DNA from: Bacteroidaceae bacterium
GTDB taxonomy: Bacteria; Bacteroidota; Bacteroidia; Bacteroidales; Bacteroidaceae
Direction: 5' to 3'
Length of the DNA stretch: 64,000 bases
Assembly (NCBI GenBank): GCA_024698925.1
Contig: JAILQO010000039.1
Coordinates: 23,203 to 87,202 of the forward strand
The notes below the pieces were generated by a model. It had not been told where the DNA came from, ran no database searches, and worked only from the letters and a program-made list of their open reading frames with translations. The position numbers were made by a program, and so were the translations under genes. Of the stretch, positions 17,375 through 26,549 are shown piece after piece (position 1 is the stretch's first letter; the number at the start of each line of letters is the position of its first letter).

Positions 17375-19951
17375 ATGATTTACCCTGATCGTTTCGAAGA
17401 GAAGATAGGCATGACGGATATCCGCCAGCTACTGCGGCAACAATGCCTAAGCACGCTGGGTGAACAACGGGTGGACGAAATGACCTTCCTCACGGACGTG
17501 GACCAGCTGCGCGAACTACACGCACAGGTGGGCGAATTCCTACGTCTGCTGGAGGAGGAAGATTCCTTCCCCGAGCAGGGCTACTACGACCTGCGCCCTA
17601 CCCTTCAACGCATCCGCATCGAGGGTACATTCATGGAGACGGACGAGATGTTTGCCTTCAAGCGTTCGCTGGAGACGATTGAGGGAATACAGAACACCCT
17701 CAGAGCCACCTCCACCGAAGGGAGCAACCAGCTCTCGGATGAGAGCCCTACGGATATTCCCTACCCAGCCCTTTCACGCTTAGTCGCCGCCAGGTCTACG
17801 CTCCCTCAACGGGAGGGCTCTGGTCTGCTCCGTCTGATTAACCAGATTCTGGACAAGTTCGGAAAGGTCAAGGATACGGCCTCGCCCGAGCTGGCCCGCA
17901 TCCGCCACGAGATGGCCAGCGCCGAGGGCAGCGTCAGCCGCATCCTAAATCATATATTAAGGAACGCGCAGGCGGAAGGGACTGTAGCGAGCGACGTTGC
18001 ACCGACGATGCGTGACGGACGACTGGTGATTCCCGTAGCACCCGCGCTCAAGCGTAAAATCAAGGGTATTGTTCATGACGAGAGCGCCACAGGCAAGACG
18101 GTTTTCATTGAACCCCAAGAGGTGGTAGAGGCGAACAACCGTATCCGCGAACTCGAAGGTGAGGAGCGGCGCGAAATCATTCGCATCCTGATGGCTTTCG
18201 CTGATGAGGTAAGGCCACAGGTGCCGCAACTCATGGAGAGCTACGAGATGCTGGCCGACGTGGAATTTGTACGCGCCAAAGCGAAACTCTCACAGCAGCT
18301 TGGCGCCTTCACAACCACAAATCCGCAGATCCGCAACCACCCCTTCATCGACTGGACGCTGGCCGTACATCCGCTCCTCAAGCGATCACTGGTGAAGCAT
18401 GGTAAGAAAGTGGTACCGCTAGAGATCGAACTTACCCGCCAGCGTCGCATCCTACTCATCTCCGGTCCCAATGCAGGCGGAAAGAGTGTCTGCCTGAAGA
18501 CGGTAGGATTGCTGCAATACATGTTCCAATGCGGATTGCCCATCAGCGTCGGCGAACGTTCACAGCTGGGTATCTTTGAAAACATCATGATGGATATCGG
18601 TGACGAGCAGAGCATTGAAGATGAACTTTCAACATACAGCTCTCACCTGCTGAATATGAAGCAGATGATGCGCCACGCAAATCCCGCATCGCTCCTACTT
18701 ATCGACGAGTTCGGAGGGGGCACGGAGCCGCAGATTGGAGGTGCAATGGCAGAGGCTATCCTCAAGCGTTACGTAGAATGCGGCACCTTCGGCATCATCA
18801 CTACACACTATCAGAACCTGAAGCATTTTGCGGAAGAGACAGGAGGCGTCGTCAATGGAGCGATGCTCTATGACCGTCACCTGATGCAACCTTTATTCAT
18901 GTTGCAAATCGGCAATCCCGGCTCATCGTTTGCCGTAGAGATTGCCCGCAAGATCGGTATTCCGGAAGAGGTCATCAACGATGCTTCAGAGATTGTAGGG
19001 CGCGATTATATCAACGCGGACAAATGGCTGCAGGACATCGTGCGCGACAAGCGTTACTGGGAAAGCAAACGACAGAATATCCATAGCCGCGAGAAGCAGA
19101 TGGAACAGGCTATTGCCCGCTACGAGCAGGAAATCGCCGAACTGCAGCGCCAGCGCAAGGACATCCTCCGCAAAGCCAAAGAGGAAGCCGAACAGCTGCT
19201 GCAAGACTCCAACGCCCGCATCGAAAATACCATTCGCGAAATCCGTGAGGCGCAAGCCGAAAAGGAACAGACTCGACGCGTACGCCAACAACTTGACGAT
19301 TTCAAGATCAAGAACGTAGAGAGCGATATCAACACGGAAGACAACGCGATTACCCGCAAGATGGAAAAGATCAGGCAGCGGCAGGAAAGGAAAGAAAACA
19401 GAAAGACAGAGACTCCCCATACGGCCCCTGAGGGAGCTTCTGTTGCTGCCCTAAAAGGGAAAACAACCGCATCACCCCTAGGGATTGAAAGTGGTGCCTC
19501 CCCTTATGTCCGCATCAAAGGCCAGACCTCTGTGGGACAGCTACTCTCTGTTGACGGCAAGAACGCGACGGTTCTGTTTGGACAGATGAGGACGACGGTG
19601 AAGGTGGACAGACTCGTTCCGGCACAAGCACCGAAGAAAGCGGAATCACCCACGGGCATCACGTTCCTTGGACGTGAGACGCAAAACGCGATGCGCGAGA
19701 AATCCCTTGCCTTCAAACAAGACATCGATGTACGAGGCATGAGAGGCGAAGAAGCCCTCAACGCCATAATGCATTTCATTGATGACGCTACCCAAGTGGG
19801 CGTGCAACGTGTGCGAATTCTGCACGGCACAGGTACAGGCATCCTCAGACAACTCATACGTCAATACCTCAAGACCGTGCCAACGGTCCGTGACGCACGT
19901 GATGAGCACGTACAGTTCGGCGGCGCTGGCATCACGGTGGTAGAGTTCTAA
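17375..19951 (+). CDS. mutS2: Endonuclease MutS2 with Smr domain
   Basis: 858 residues from ATG 17375; the upstream TTG at 17348 overlaps the -7 box and is rejected. MutS2 is an ATPase acting on recombination intermediates or stalled ribosomes, depending on species. The MutS-like core has Walker A GPNAGGKS (about residue 364) and Walker B LLIDEFGGGTEP. A coiled coil rich in Glu/Arg/Lys spans about 555-680. The C-terminal Smr nuclease domain (DVRGMRGEEALN, HGTGTG) covers about 784-858. Two Pro/Ser/Gly-rich stretches near residues 130-152 and 678-715 contain short palindromic DNA and may be late insertions. It starts a long plus-strand run of genes. Confidence 0.95.
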   Translation: MIYPDRFEEKIGMTDIRQLLRQQCLSTLGEQRVDEMTFLTDVDQLRELHAQVGEFLRLLEEEDSFPEQGYYDLRPTLQRIRIEGTFMETDEMFAFKRSLETIEGIQNTLRATSTEGSNQLSDESPTDIPYPALSRLVAARSTLPQREGSGLLRLINQILDKFGKVKDTASPELARIRHEMASAEGSVSRILNHILRNAQAEGTVASDVAPTMRDGRLVIPVAPALKRKIKGIVHDESATGKTVFIEPQEVVEANNRIRELEGEERREIIRILMAFADEVRPQVPQLMESYEMLADVEFVRAKAKLSQQLGAFTTTNPQIRNHPFIDWTLAVHPLLKRSLVKHGKKVVPLEIELTRQRRILLISGPNAGGKSVCLKTVGLLQYMFQCGLPISVGERSQLGIFENIMMDIGDEQSIEDELSTYSSHLLNMKQMMRHANPASLLLIDEFGGGTEPQIGGAMAEAILKRYVECGTFGIITTHYQNLKHFAEETGGVVNGAMLYDRHLMQPLFMLQIGNPGSSFAVEIARKIGIPEEVINDASEIVGRDYINADKWLQDIVRDKRYWESKRQNIHSREKQMEQAIARYEQEIAELQRQRKDILRKAKEEAEQLLQDSNARIENTIREIREAQAEKEQTRRVRQQLDDFKIKNVESDINTEDNAITRKMEKIRQRQERKENRKTETPHTAPEGASVAALKGKTTASPLGIESGASPYVRIKGQTSVGQLLSVDGKNATVLFGQMRTTVKVDRLVPAQAPKKAESPTGITFLGRETQNAMREKSLAFKQDIDVRGMRGEEALNAIMHFIDDATQVGVQRVRILHGTGTGILRQLIRQYLKTVPTVRDARDEHVQFGGAGITVVEF

Positions 19952-20002
19952 AAGCACATTTTTCTAAAGACTAACACACTATTTTAAAAAACTACAGATA
20001 CT

Positions 20003-22690
20003 ATGAAAAGAAATTGTTTAATGATGGTTTTATTGGCCGTAAGCACCATGCTCATGGCAGCTCCCATCAGTTTGAAGCAAGCACAACAGCGTGCCTACGC
20101 TTTTGCACGCGAGAAAGGCCACATGATCACCACGTCGCAGCCACATCGCGCGCTACGACGCGCCAAAGCACAGACGGAAACGGTTGCCAATCCCTATTAC
20201 ATCTTTGATTTGGATGACCAGAACGGTTTCGTCATCATCTCCGGCGATGACCGTACTCCAGAGGTGCTGGGCTACACAGAAGAAGGACCATTCAATGAAC
20301 AGGAGATACCCGAGGCGCTACGCTACTGGCTGGATTTCTACGCAGAAGAGATAGAGCATCTCGACAATAGAGTAGTCGCCGCACCACTACAGGAAGAACC
20401 GAAGCGCGCCTATCTGGCAGACTACTCTGACAACCGTCCCGTGGTGAAGCCACTGCTCAAGACAACCTGGAACCAAGGAACGCCCTATAACAACCAATGC
20501 CCGAAGGTAGATGGACAGTCCGTGCCTTGCGGCTGTGTAGCAACTGCTACGGCCCAAGTCATGTTCTATCACAAATGGCCGGCACGAACCACTAAGATTC
20601 CTGGTTATACATGGAAATACAACGACGAGATCTACGCCCTGCCAGAACTACCAGAACTGGATATAGAATGGAGTAAGATGCGCAACAGCTACTCGGGTAG
20701 CGAGACGACGGAAAAGGTCATGTCCACCTTTATGCTCTATGTGGCACAAGCGGAGAAGATGGGATTCAAGCCTGGTGGATCAGGCACCAATGGAGGTGCG
20801 GCAAAAGATGCCCTGCGTAAATACTTCGACTATGAAGTATATTACTATGAACGTAACAGGTTCACCATCGAAGAATGGGAGAACATGATTGTCAGCGAGT
20901 TGGCGATAGGGCATCCTGTGTATTATGGAGGTTCCACGACAAGTGGAGGTCATGCATTTGTCTGTGATGGCATTAATGCCGACGGTCTGTTCCATATCAA
21001 CTGGGGCTGGGGCGGCGGCTCAAACGGTTATTTCCGCCTGTCTATCCTCAACCCTGGCGATAACACAGGCTACGGAGCAGCAGCTACTGAGGACGGCTAT
21101 TCCATGGGGCAGGATATCATTATCGGATGGCGTCACGCCTCGGAGATGGAAAAGCCCAATCAAGATCCCATCATGATGAAATTCAATAATATGGCTTTAA
21201 ATAATAACAAGCTGACATATAACGCCTGGTCCACAGCAAGCGTAGATATGGGCTACGATATCGTTTTGGCCTCACTCGAGGAGGACGGTTCTCTGATATC
21301 AAGATACACGCAGACCACGAATGGCAGTAAGCTGTCTCCCGGATGGGGATGGGTCAACCAATCCATTGACATCAGTTCCATCCGCCTACCCGAAGGAACC
21401 TATCACCTCTATCTGGCATCACGCAAAGGTGGAAGCAAACTTGACTGGCAGGTGTGGGACTGGCATCGCTATCTGGAAGCCACTTTCAACGCCAGCAAAC
21501 GACTCACCGACTGTATTCTTCACCCCGTCATTGATGTGGAGAAAGTGGAGTTTGTATTCCCTGGTGACAACCTCGTCTATGAGAAGCAACGGGCAGATAT
21601 CACCATCTACAACCGAGGGGACGAGATCAACACCGAGGTCCAAATCTTTGTCAGCACGGACGAACAGAACCCAGGCGAGGCGCAGATGCGCACAGGACTC
21701 TTTGTTCCTCGAGATACAGCAGAGACCATCGCGATGTGGTTTGAGCCGCAACACACGGGAACCACTTACGTATGGCTCGCGTTGGACAGCGAATGTAAGA
21801 ACATCATCGCCCAGACCACCTACGAAGTTGGCGGTAAGGAACGCCTACACACAGACTGCGGTGTAGCCACATTCTATGCAAGCAAAAACTTTAAAGACCT
21901 TGCCATCAGCCTTCCGGTAGGTGATTACAAGCTGACCCATCTGGCAGATTGGGGTATTCGTGATAATGACATTGAGTCAATTGAGATACTCCCTGGCTAT
22001 CGTGTTGTCTGCTACGACAGCGGCGCACTCGTTGGAACATACAAGCGCTTTGACCGTACCCAGGACTTTGTCGGTTCCGACTGGAGCAACAAAATCTCTT
22101 CCATTCGCGTCCAACCCGTTGGCACCAGTGGATACGACGGCACCTATCTCATCCAAAACGCCAAGAGTGCTTTATGCTGGGACACCTATAATAATAAGAC
22201 CGAGGGTGGCTACCTGCAGCAACGCCGCTACACCTCCACACGCCGCTCGTTTATTTTCGAGGTGAAAAACATCGGAAGGGGATTCTATACGATTCAGAAT
22301 CACGACTCAGGAATGTACATGACCGTCAAAGACGGTGGTACGGAGAAAGGTACAAGGATCTGTCAGTTGCCGCGCGACCCTGAGAATGAGTCACAAGAAT
22401 TCATCATCGTGAAGAATAGTGAAGGTACCTGCCAAATCATCTCGCGAGCTACTGGAAAAGTCATTGAAAGCCCAGGCAATTCTACTGGCGCCATCTTGTC
22501 CATCGCTGACAACGAGCTGCAGGAGTTGTCCTACTGGAAACTCGTGGAGACGACCGATGCCGTCAAGTCGTTGACGGAAGACTCCAAGACTGATACGGAA
22601 GACATATATTATGACCTCGGCGGACGTCGGATCTCGAAGCCACAAAAGGGCATTTATGTGCTCAAAGGAAAGAAAGTAGTGATAAAATAG
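20003..22690 (+). CDS. Secreted C10 cysteine protease (streptopain family) with lectin-like domain and T9SS tail
   Basis: 895 residues. After an N-terminal signal peptide (about residues 1-19) comes an inhibitory propeptide, then the papain-like domain. Catalytic Cys178 is in CGCVATATAQVM, His317 in GGHAFVCDG, and HINWGWGGG follows. The middle is beta-rich. About residues 710-850 resemble a ricin-type beta-trefoil (GTYLIQNAKSALCW, FYTIQNHDSGMYM). The end, YDLGGRRISKPQKGIYVL followed by a basic tail, fits the Prevotella T9SS sorting signal, so it is probably a surface or secreted protease passing through SprA (53716-61545). Family members degrade host proteins; the target here is unknown. It lies 51 bases after mutS2. 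Confidence 0.9.
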   Translation: MKRNCLMMVLLAVSTMLMAAPISLKQAQQRAYAFAREKGHMITTSQPHRALRRAKAQTETVANPYYIFDLDDQNGFVIISGDDRTPEVLGYTEEGPFNEQEIPEALRYWLDFYAEEIEHLDNRVVAAPLQEEPKRAYLADYSDNRPVVKPLLKTTWNQGTPYNNQCPKVDGQSVPCGCVATATAQVMFYHKWPARTTKIPGYTWKYNDEIYALPELPELDIEWSKMRNSYSGSETTEKVMSTFMLYVAQAEKMGFKPGGSGTNGGAAKDALRKYFDYEVYYYERNRFTIEEWENMIVSELAIGHPVYYGGSTTSGGHAFVCDGINADGLFHINWGWGGGSNGYFRLSILNPGDNTGYGAAATEDGYSMGQDIIIGWRHASEMEKPNQDPIMMKFNNMALNNNKLTYNAWSTASVDMGYDIVLASLEEDGSLISRYTQTTNGSKLSPGWGWVNQSIDISSIRLPEGTYHLYLASRKGGSKLDWQVWDWHRYLEATFNASKRLTDCILHPVIDVEKVEFVFPGDNLVYEKQRADITIYNRGDEINTEVQIFVSTDEQNPGEAQMRTGLFVPRDTAETIAMWFEPQHTGTTYVWLALDSECKNIIAQTTYEVGGKERLHTDCGVATFYASKNFKDLAISLPVGDYKLTHLADWGIRDNDIESIEILPGYRVVCYDSGALVGTYKRFDRTQDFVGSDWSNKISSIRVQPVGTSGYDGTYLIQNAKSALCWDTYNNKTEGGYLQQRRYTSTRRSFIFEVKNIGRGFYTIQNHDSGMYMTVKDGGTEKGTRICQLPRDPENESQEFIIVKNSEGTCQIISRATGKVIESPGNSTGAILSIADNELQELSYWKLVETTDAVKSLTEDSKTDTEDIYYDLGGRRISKPQKGIYVLKGKKVVIK

Positions 22691-22739
22691 ACGTTGAATA
22701 ACGAAAAATCACTACCTTTGCGGGCTCAAAGACAAAAGA

Positions 22740-23324
22740 ATGACAGAACAGAATAGAAAAGAAATCAGCGAAAGCCGCCAGACGCGCGCCTACGCCGCCA
22801 ACTACGGATGGTGGGTCGGACTATCTTGGATAGGCAGTTTCGCACTCTTTATCTTAGGACTCAAAGAACCGCTGGCCGGTAATCTGGGACTGCTGCTTGG
22901 GCTGAGTTCCCTACTCCAGATGATTTACCTTTTGCGCGGTTTCCGCGATAATGTCGCACCCCTTTCCCTTGGACGTGCTTTCCGGATGGCATGGCTGGCT
23001 TTCATGGCTGCAGCCCTCCTCACCACTGCCGCACAGTACATCTATATGGCATACATCGACGATGGCCTCATGATGCGCAGCTTCAGCGAGATCATACAAC
23101 AGCCCGAAATGGCCGAGGCCATGCGGCAAATGATGCCCGGCCAGGACGGCGAGAAAATACTGAACGAGAGTTTCCAAGCCCTCTTGGCAACCACGCCTAC
23201 GCAGTTCGCATTCTCTTTTCTGTTCTGGAATATGGTTCTAGCCACACTCTTTGCTTTCCCCACAGCGCTGTTCTCCTTCTCGCGTCCCAAGACCGATGCG
23301 ACGAAACAGAGACCGCAAGTATAG
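22740..23324 (+). CDS. DUF4199 family membrane protein
   Basis: 194 residues with four hydrophobic segments (near 25-45, 48-65, 80-105 and 155-180). This matches DUF4199, small inner-membrane proteins of Bacteroidota without known activity. A TACCTTTG element at 22713-22720 just upstream suggests its own promoter, although the TTG before it is only 16 bases away. The gene stops 23 bases before a family 2 glycosyltransferase, a pairing I know from related genomes, so a role with lipid-linked sugars is possible but not shown. The last 20 residues are polar and basic and likely cytoplasmic. Confidence 0.8.
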   Translation: MTEQNRKEISESRQTRAYAANYGWWVGLSWIGSFALFILGLKEPLAGNLGLLLGLSSLLQMIYLLRGFRDNVAPLSLGRAFRMAWLAFMAAALLTTAAQYIYMAYIDDGLMMRSFSEIIQQPEMAEAMRQMMPGQDGEKILNESFQALLATTPTQFAFSFLFWNMVLATLFAFPTALFSFSRPKTDATKQRPQV

Positions 23325-23347
23325 AAACAACTTAAAATCATTGATAG

Positions 23348-24298
23348 ATGGATCTCTCCGTCATTGTCCCACTTTACAACGAAGCCGAATCCCTGCCTGA
23401 GCTCCACGCATGGATCAAGCGCATCATGGATGCCAACGGCTTCTCCTATGAGATTATTTTCGTTAACGACGGCTCCACGGATTCCTCATGGTCGGTCATT
23501 GAGCAACTCAGCGCCCAGTATCCGGAAGTAAAAGGCATCAAATTCCGCCGCAACTACGGCAAGAGCCCGGCTCTCTTCTGCGGGTTCCGCAAGGCAGAAG
23601 GCGACGTCGTCATCACGATGGATGCCGACCTTCAGGATTCTCCCGACGAGATTCCCGAACTGCGCCGCATGATTGTAGAGGACGGCTATGACCTTGTCAG
23701 CGGATACAAGCAGAAGCGCTACGACCCGCTCTCGAAAACGATTCCCACCAAATTGTTCAACGCGACAGCCCGCTGCGTCAGCGGTATCAAGAACCTGCAC
23801 GATTTCAATTGCGGACTGAAGGCCTATCGCCGCGATGTCATCAAGAACATAGAGGTTTACGGAGAGATGCATCGCTATATCCCCTATCTAGCCAAGAATG
23901 CCGGCTTCGACAAGATCGGCGAGAAGGTGGTGCACCATCAGGCACGTAAGTATGGTAAGACCAAATTCGGACTGGACCGTTTCGTCAATGGTTACCTGGA
24001 CCTGCTTTCACTATGGTTCCTCAGTCGCTTCGGTCTGAAGCCCATGCACGTCTTCGGCCTTCTTGGCACGGTGATGTTTCTCATCGGCTTCATAGCCGTA
24101 ATCATCGTTGGCGCCAACAAGCTCTATGCCCTCGCCAACGGTATCCCGGCCCGTCTCGTCACCGATTCCCCATACTTCTACATCTCGCTGACAATGATGC
24201 TGTTGGGAACACAGCTCTTTGTAGCAGGATTCCTCGGCGACCTCATCAGCCGCAGTTCAGAACAACGCAACAACTACCAGATTGAGAAGGAGATCTAA
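23348..24298 (+). CDS. Membrane-anchored family 2 glycosyltransferase (DPM/GtrB-like)
   Basis: 316 residues. The GT-A domain opens SVIVPLYNEAESLPEL, has VNDGSTDSS and the metal-binding MDADLQDSP, features of GT2 enzymes that move a sugar from a nucleotide donor to a polyprenyl phosphate. Two hydrophobic helices near residues 230-260 and 270-300 anchor it in the inner membrane, as in GtrB and dolichol-phosphate mannose synthases. The product would be a sugar donor for surface glycans or O-glycosylation. The sugar is not predictable. It overlaps the next gene by 17 bases, suggesting translational coupling. Confidence 0.9.
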   Translation: MDLSVIVPLYNEAESLPELHAWIKRIMDANGFSYEIIFVNDGSTDSSWSVIEQLSAQYPEVKGIKFRRNYGKSPALFCGFRKAEGDVVITMDADLQDSPDEIPELRRMIVEDGYDLVSGYKQKRYDPLSKTIPTKLFNATARCVSGIKNLHDFNCGLKAYRRDVIKNIEVYGEMHRYIPYLAKNAGFDKIGEKVVHHQARKYGKTKFGLDRFVNGYLDLLSLWFLSRFGLKPMHVFGLLGTVMFLIGFIAVIIVGANKLYALANGIPARLVTDSPYFYISLTMMLLGTQLFVAGFLGDLISRSSEQRNNYQIEKEI

Positions 24299-24806
24299 AA
24301 GAGCAATCGTCTGGGCGGTGGGGCTAATCATGCTTCCACTTCTCCTCGCATGTGACAATGTCTCATGCCCGCTGAACAATACAGTGGAATGTGTGTATGG
24401 GTTCTATGCCTCTGCGCGCACGGCTGGTGGTCCATTTGTCGCTGGCAACGCCGTGAGCGTGGCTGATACACTGACCGTCACAGCACTTGGCGCTGACTCC
24501 GTGCTGATCAATCGTCTATACAATAAGAGCGGCATGAAACTGCCCGTCAGTTTTTACGCTGAAATGGACTCGATTATGCTTACCTTCAAAGATACTTTGG
24601 GCCAGGTTGCAAGGGACACCATCTATGTCAGCAAGACCAATCAGGCTCACCTCGACGACCCCTCCTGCCCACTCCACATGTGGCATACGGTTACCGCCGT
24701 CAGTTCCTCGCACAACCTCATTGACTCCATCCTCATCAATCATCCTGAGATTAACTATGATGGCCTCGAGAATCTACAGATTTATTTCCGCACGGCTGCT
24801 GAGTAG
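24282..24806 (+). CDS. DUF6452-like lipoprotein
   Basis: 174 residues if translation begins at TTG 24282. This start gives a basic N-terminus (RRRSKR), a hydrophobic stretch and a lipobox ending LLLACDN; the first ATG inside (24330) would leave almost no signal peptide. After the Cys, VSCPLNNTVECVYGFY is typical of the DUF6452 family of Bacteroidales, whose function is unknown. It overlaps the glycosyltransferase by 17 bases and the next gene by about 50, so these genes are tightly coupled. It probably sits at the outer membrane with the following barrel protein. Confidence 0.7.
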   Translation: MRRRSKRAIVWAVGLIMLPLLLACDNVSCPLNNTVECVYGFYASARTAGGPFVAGNAVSVADTLTVTALGADSVLINRLYNKSGMKLPVSFYAEMDSIMLTFKDTLGQVARDTIYVSKTNQAHLDDPSCPLHMWHTVTAVSSSHNLIDSILINHPEINYDGLENLQIYFRTAAE

Positions 24807-25455
24807 CCTTCTGCTGTTGACGCTGATGCCCGCACTGACGGCAACAGCACAACAGTTACCGGCGCCCAAGGAGGAGAAGCCCGTTCCGCTCATCGACGGT
24901 ATCGCCGTCGGCGCGAATCTGCTGGGCTTGGGCCAACAGTTTCTGGGTAGTGACTGGATGCAGCTGGAGGCTATGGCACGCCTGAATCTCAAGGACAAAT
25001 ACTTTCCTATCTTCGAGATGGGAATTGGACAAGCGGATCACGAAGGTAAGGACCTGGACAATCACTTTACTACGCGAGCGCCATTCTTCCGTGTCGGTTG
25101 CGACTACAATTTCACCAAGAAGCACAACGGCAACCGCCTCTTCACCGGCCTGCGCTATGGATTCTCCTATTTCACCTACGACATCGATGCCGCCACTCCT
25201 CTCGCCGACCCTATCTGGGGCACGAAGCAGGAAGTGAACTTCACGAACCTCAGCGGCAACCAGCACTGGGCAGAAGTCGTCTTTGGTCTGGAGACACGCC
25301 TGTGGAGCATCGTCCGTCTGGGATGGGACGTGCGTATCAAATTCCGCATCGTTGAGAATAGCAGTACGCTCGGCTCTGCCTGGTATGTCCCCGGCTTTGG
25401 AATTAACGATACCAGTTGTTGGGGAGGTTCCTTTAAAATATTATTTGACATTTAG
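24757..25455 (+). CDS. DUF6048-like outer-membrane protein
   Basis: 232 residues from ATG 24757 (or 24760); the longer frame upstream encodes out-of-frame sequence of the previous gene. A signal peptide ends TATAQQ. The rest is made of amphipathic strands (GIAVGANLLGLGQQF, RVGCDYNF, LFTGLRYGFSYFTYD, VVFGLETRLW, KILFDI), as expected for a small beta barrel. The DUF6452-DUF6048 gene order is a recurring Bacteroidales arrangement as far as I know, so a lipoprotein-barrel pair is likely. No enzymatic function is visible. The next gene, apbE, starts 11 bases downstream. Confidence 0.75.
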   Translation: MMASRIYRFISARLLSSLLLLTLMPALTATAQQLPAPKEEKPVPLIDGIAVGANLLGLGQQFLGSDWMQLEAMARLNLKDKYFPIFEMGIGQADHEGKDLDNHFTTRAPFFRVGCDYNFTKKHNGNRLFTGLRYGFSYFTYDIDAATPLADPIWGTKQEVNFTNLSGNQHWAEVVFGLETRLWSIVRLGWDVRIKFRIVENSSTLGSAWYVPGFGINDTSCWGGSFKILFDI

Positions 25456-25466
25456 TAGCTACAGAC

Positions 25467-26549
25467 ATGAACGATCCCCTCAATCCTCGTTTTACAGAGG
25501 ACGGCGAGCCTATTAAAACGACACCTCTGACACCCGCTGACGAGCCACGGTCCCAATGGCGTAATTGGCACATACCGGTATTGCTCGCCTTAGTCATAGC
25601 TTCCTTCCTGATCATCAACAAACGAAATGCACCCGCACCATTCCAAGAAGCCGAGGGTGCCATATTCGGAACATTCTACCACATCACCTATCAGTCCCAT
25701 GAAGACCTTCAGGACGAGGTGGTGGCTGCGCTCCAACGCGTGGACTCAAGCCTGAGTATGTTTAATCCACAGAGTGTAGTCAGCCGCATCAATCGCGGCG
25801 AGGATGTAACCACCGACTCGCTATTCCGTACCGTCTTCAGACTTAGTCAGGCAGTAAGCCGTGCTACCGACGGCGCTTTCGATATCACAGTCGCACCATT
25901 GGTTAACGCATGGGGATTCGGTTTCAAAAGCGGTAACCTGCCCGACAGCGCAGCTGTAGATAGTCTGCGTCAACTCATCGGTTTTGAGCGGGTTCAACTC
26001 ACATCAGACGGTCGCCTCGTCAAGGAAGATCCACGCATCATCCTGGACTGCTCAGCCGTTGCCAAAGGCTTCGGCGTAGATGTGGCAGCGAATGTGCTTC
26101 GCCGAAAGGGCGTTGAGAACTTCATGGTTGAAATCGGTGGCGAGGTTGTCGTCAGCGGGATGAATCCCAAGGGGAACCCCTGGCGCGTAGGTGTCAATAA
26201 GCCCATCGATGATCCTACCAGCCAAAGCAACGAACTGGAAACCGTGCTCTCACTCACAGACTGCGCAATGGCTACGAGCGGCAACTACCGTAACTACTAT
26301 ACGACAGAGGATGGCCGTCGCATAGCCCATACCATCGACCCCGCCACAGGCTATCCTGCCCAGCAGTCCATCCTCTCGGCTACCGTATTGGCTCCCACTT
26401 GCGCTGAGGCTGATGCCTTTGCCACATCTTTCATGGTCATGGGTCTGGAACGTGCGCAGGCGGTGCTTGACGCTCACCCTGAGCTACAAGTTTATTTCAT
26501 CTGCGACTCTGTAGGACAATACAAGATATTCTCCACCGTCAAGGAATGA
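25467..26549 (+). CDS. apbE: FAD:protein FMN transferase
   Basis: 360 residues. ApbE takes FMN from FAD and attaches it to a Thr in target proteins such as RnfG, RnfD and NqrB/C, outside the cytoplasmic membrane. A cytoplasmic N-terminus is followed by one membrane helix near residues 34-50 (LLALVIASFLIIN), giving a membrane-anchored enzyme instead of the usual lipoprotein. Motifs: GTFYHITY, DCSAVAKGFGVD, GGEVVVSG, ATSGNYRNYY and HTIDPATGYP. The Rnf operon encoding two likely substrates lies 2-5 kb away on the other strand. It overlaps the following gene by four bases (ATGA). Confidence 0.93.
   Translation: MNDPLNPRFTEDGEPIKTTPLTPADEPRSQWRNWHIPVLLALVIASFLIINKRNAPAPFQEAEGAIFGTFYHITYQSHEDLQDEVVAALQRVDSSLSMFNPQSVVSRINRGEDVTTDSLFRTVFRLSQAVSRATDGAFDITVAPLVNAWGFGFKSGNLPDSAAVDSLRQLIGFERVQLTSDGRLVKEDPRIILDCSAVAKGFGVDVAANVLRRKGVENFMVEIGGEVVVSGMNPKGNPWRVGVNKPIDDPTSQSNELETVLSLTDCAMATSGNYRNYYTTEDGRRIAHTIDPATGYPAQQSILSATVLAPTCAEADAFATSFMVMGLERAQAVLDAHPELQVYFICDSVGQYKIFSTVKE

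Noticed and set aside
24607..24756. N-terminal extension of the DUF6048-like protein
   Set aside because: These codons lie in another frame of the DUF6452 gene and give no signal peptide; the start at 24757 gives a proper one.
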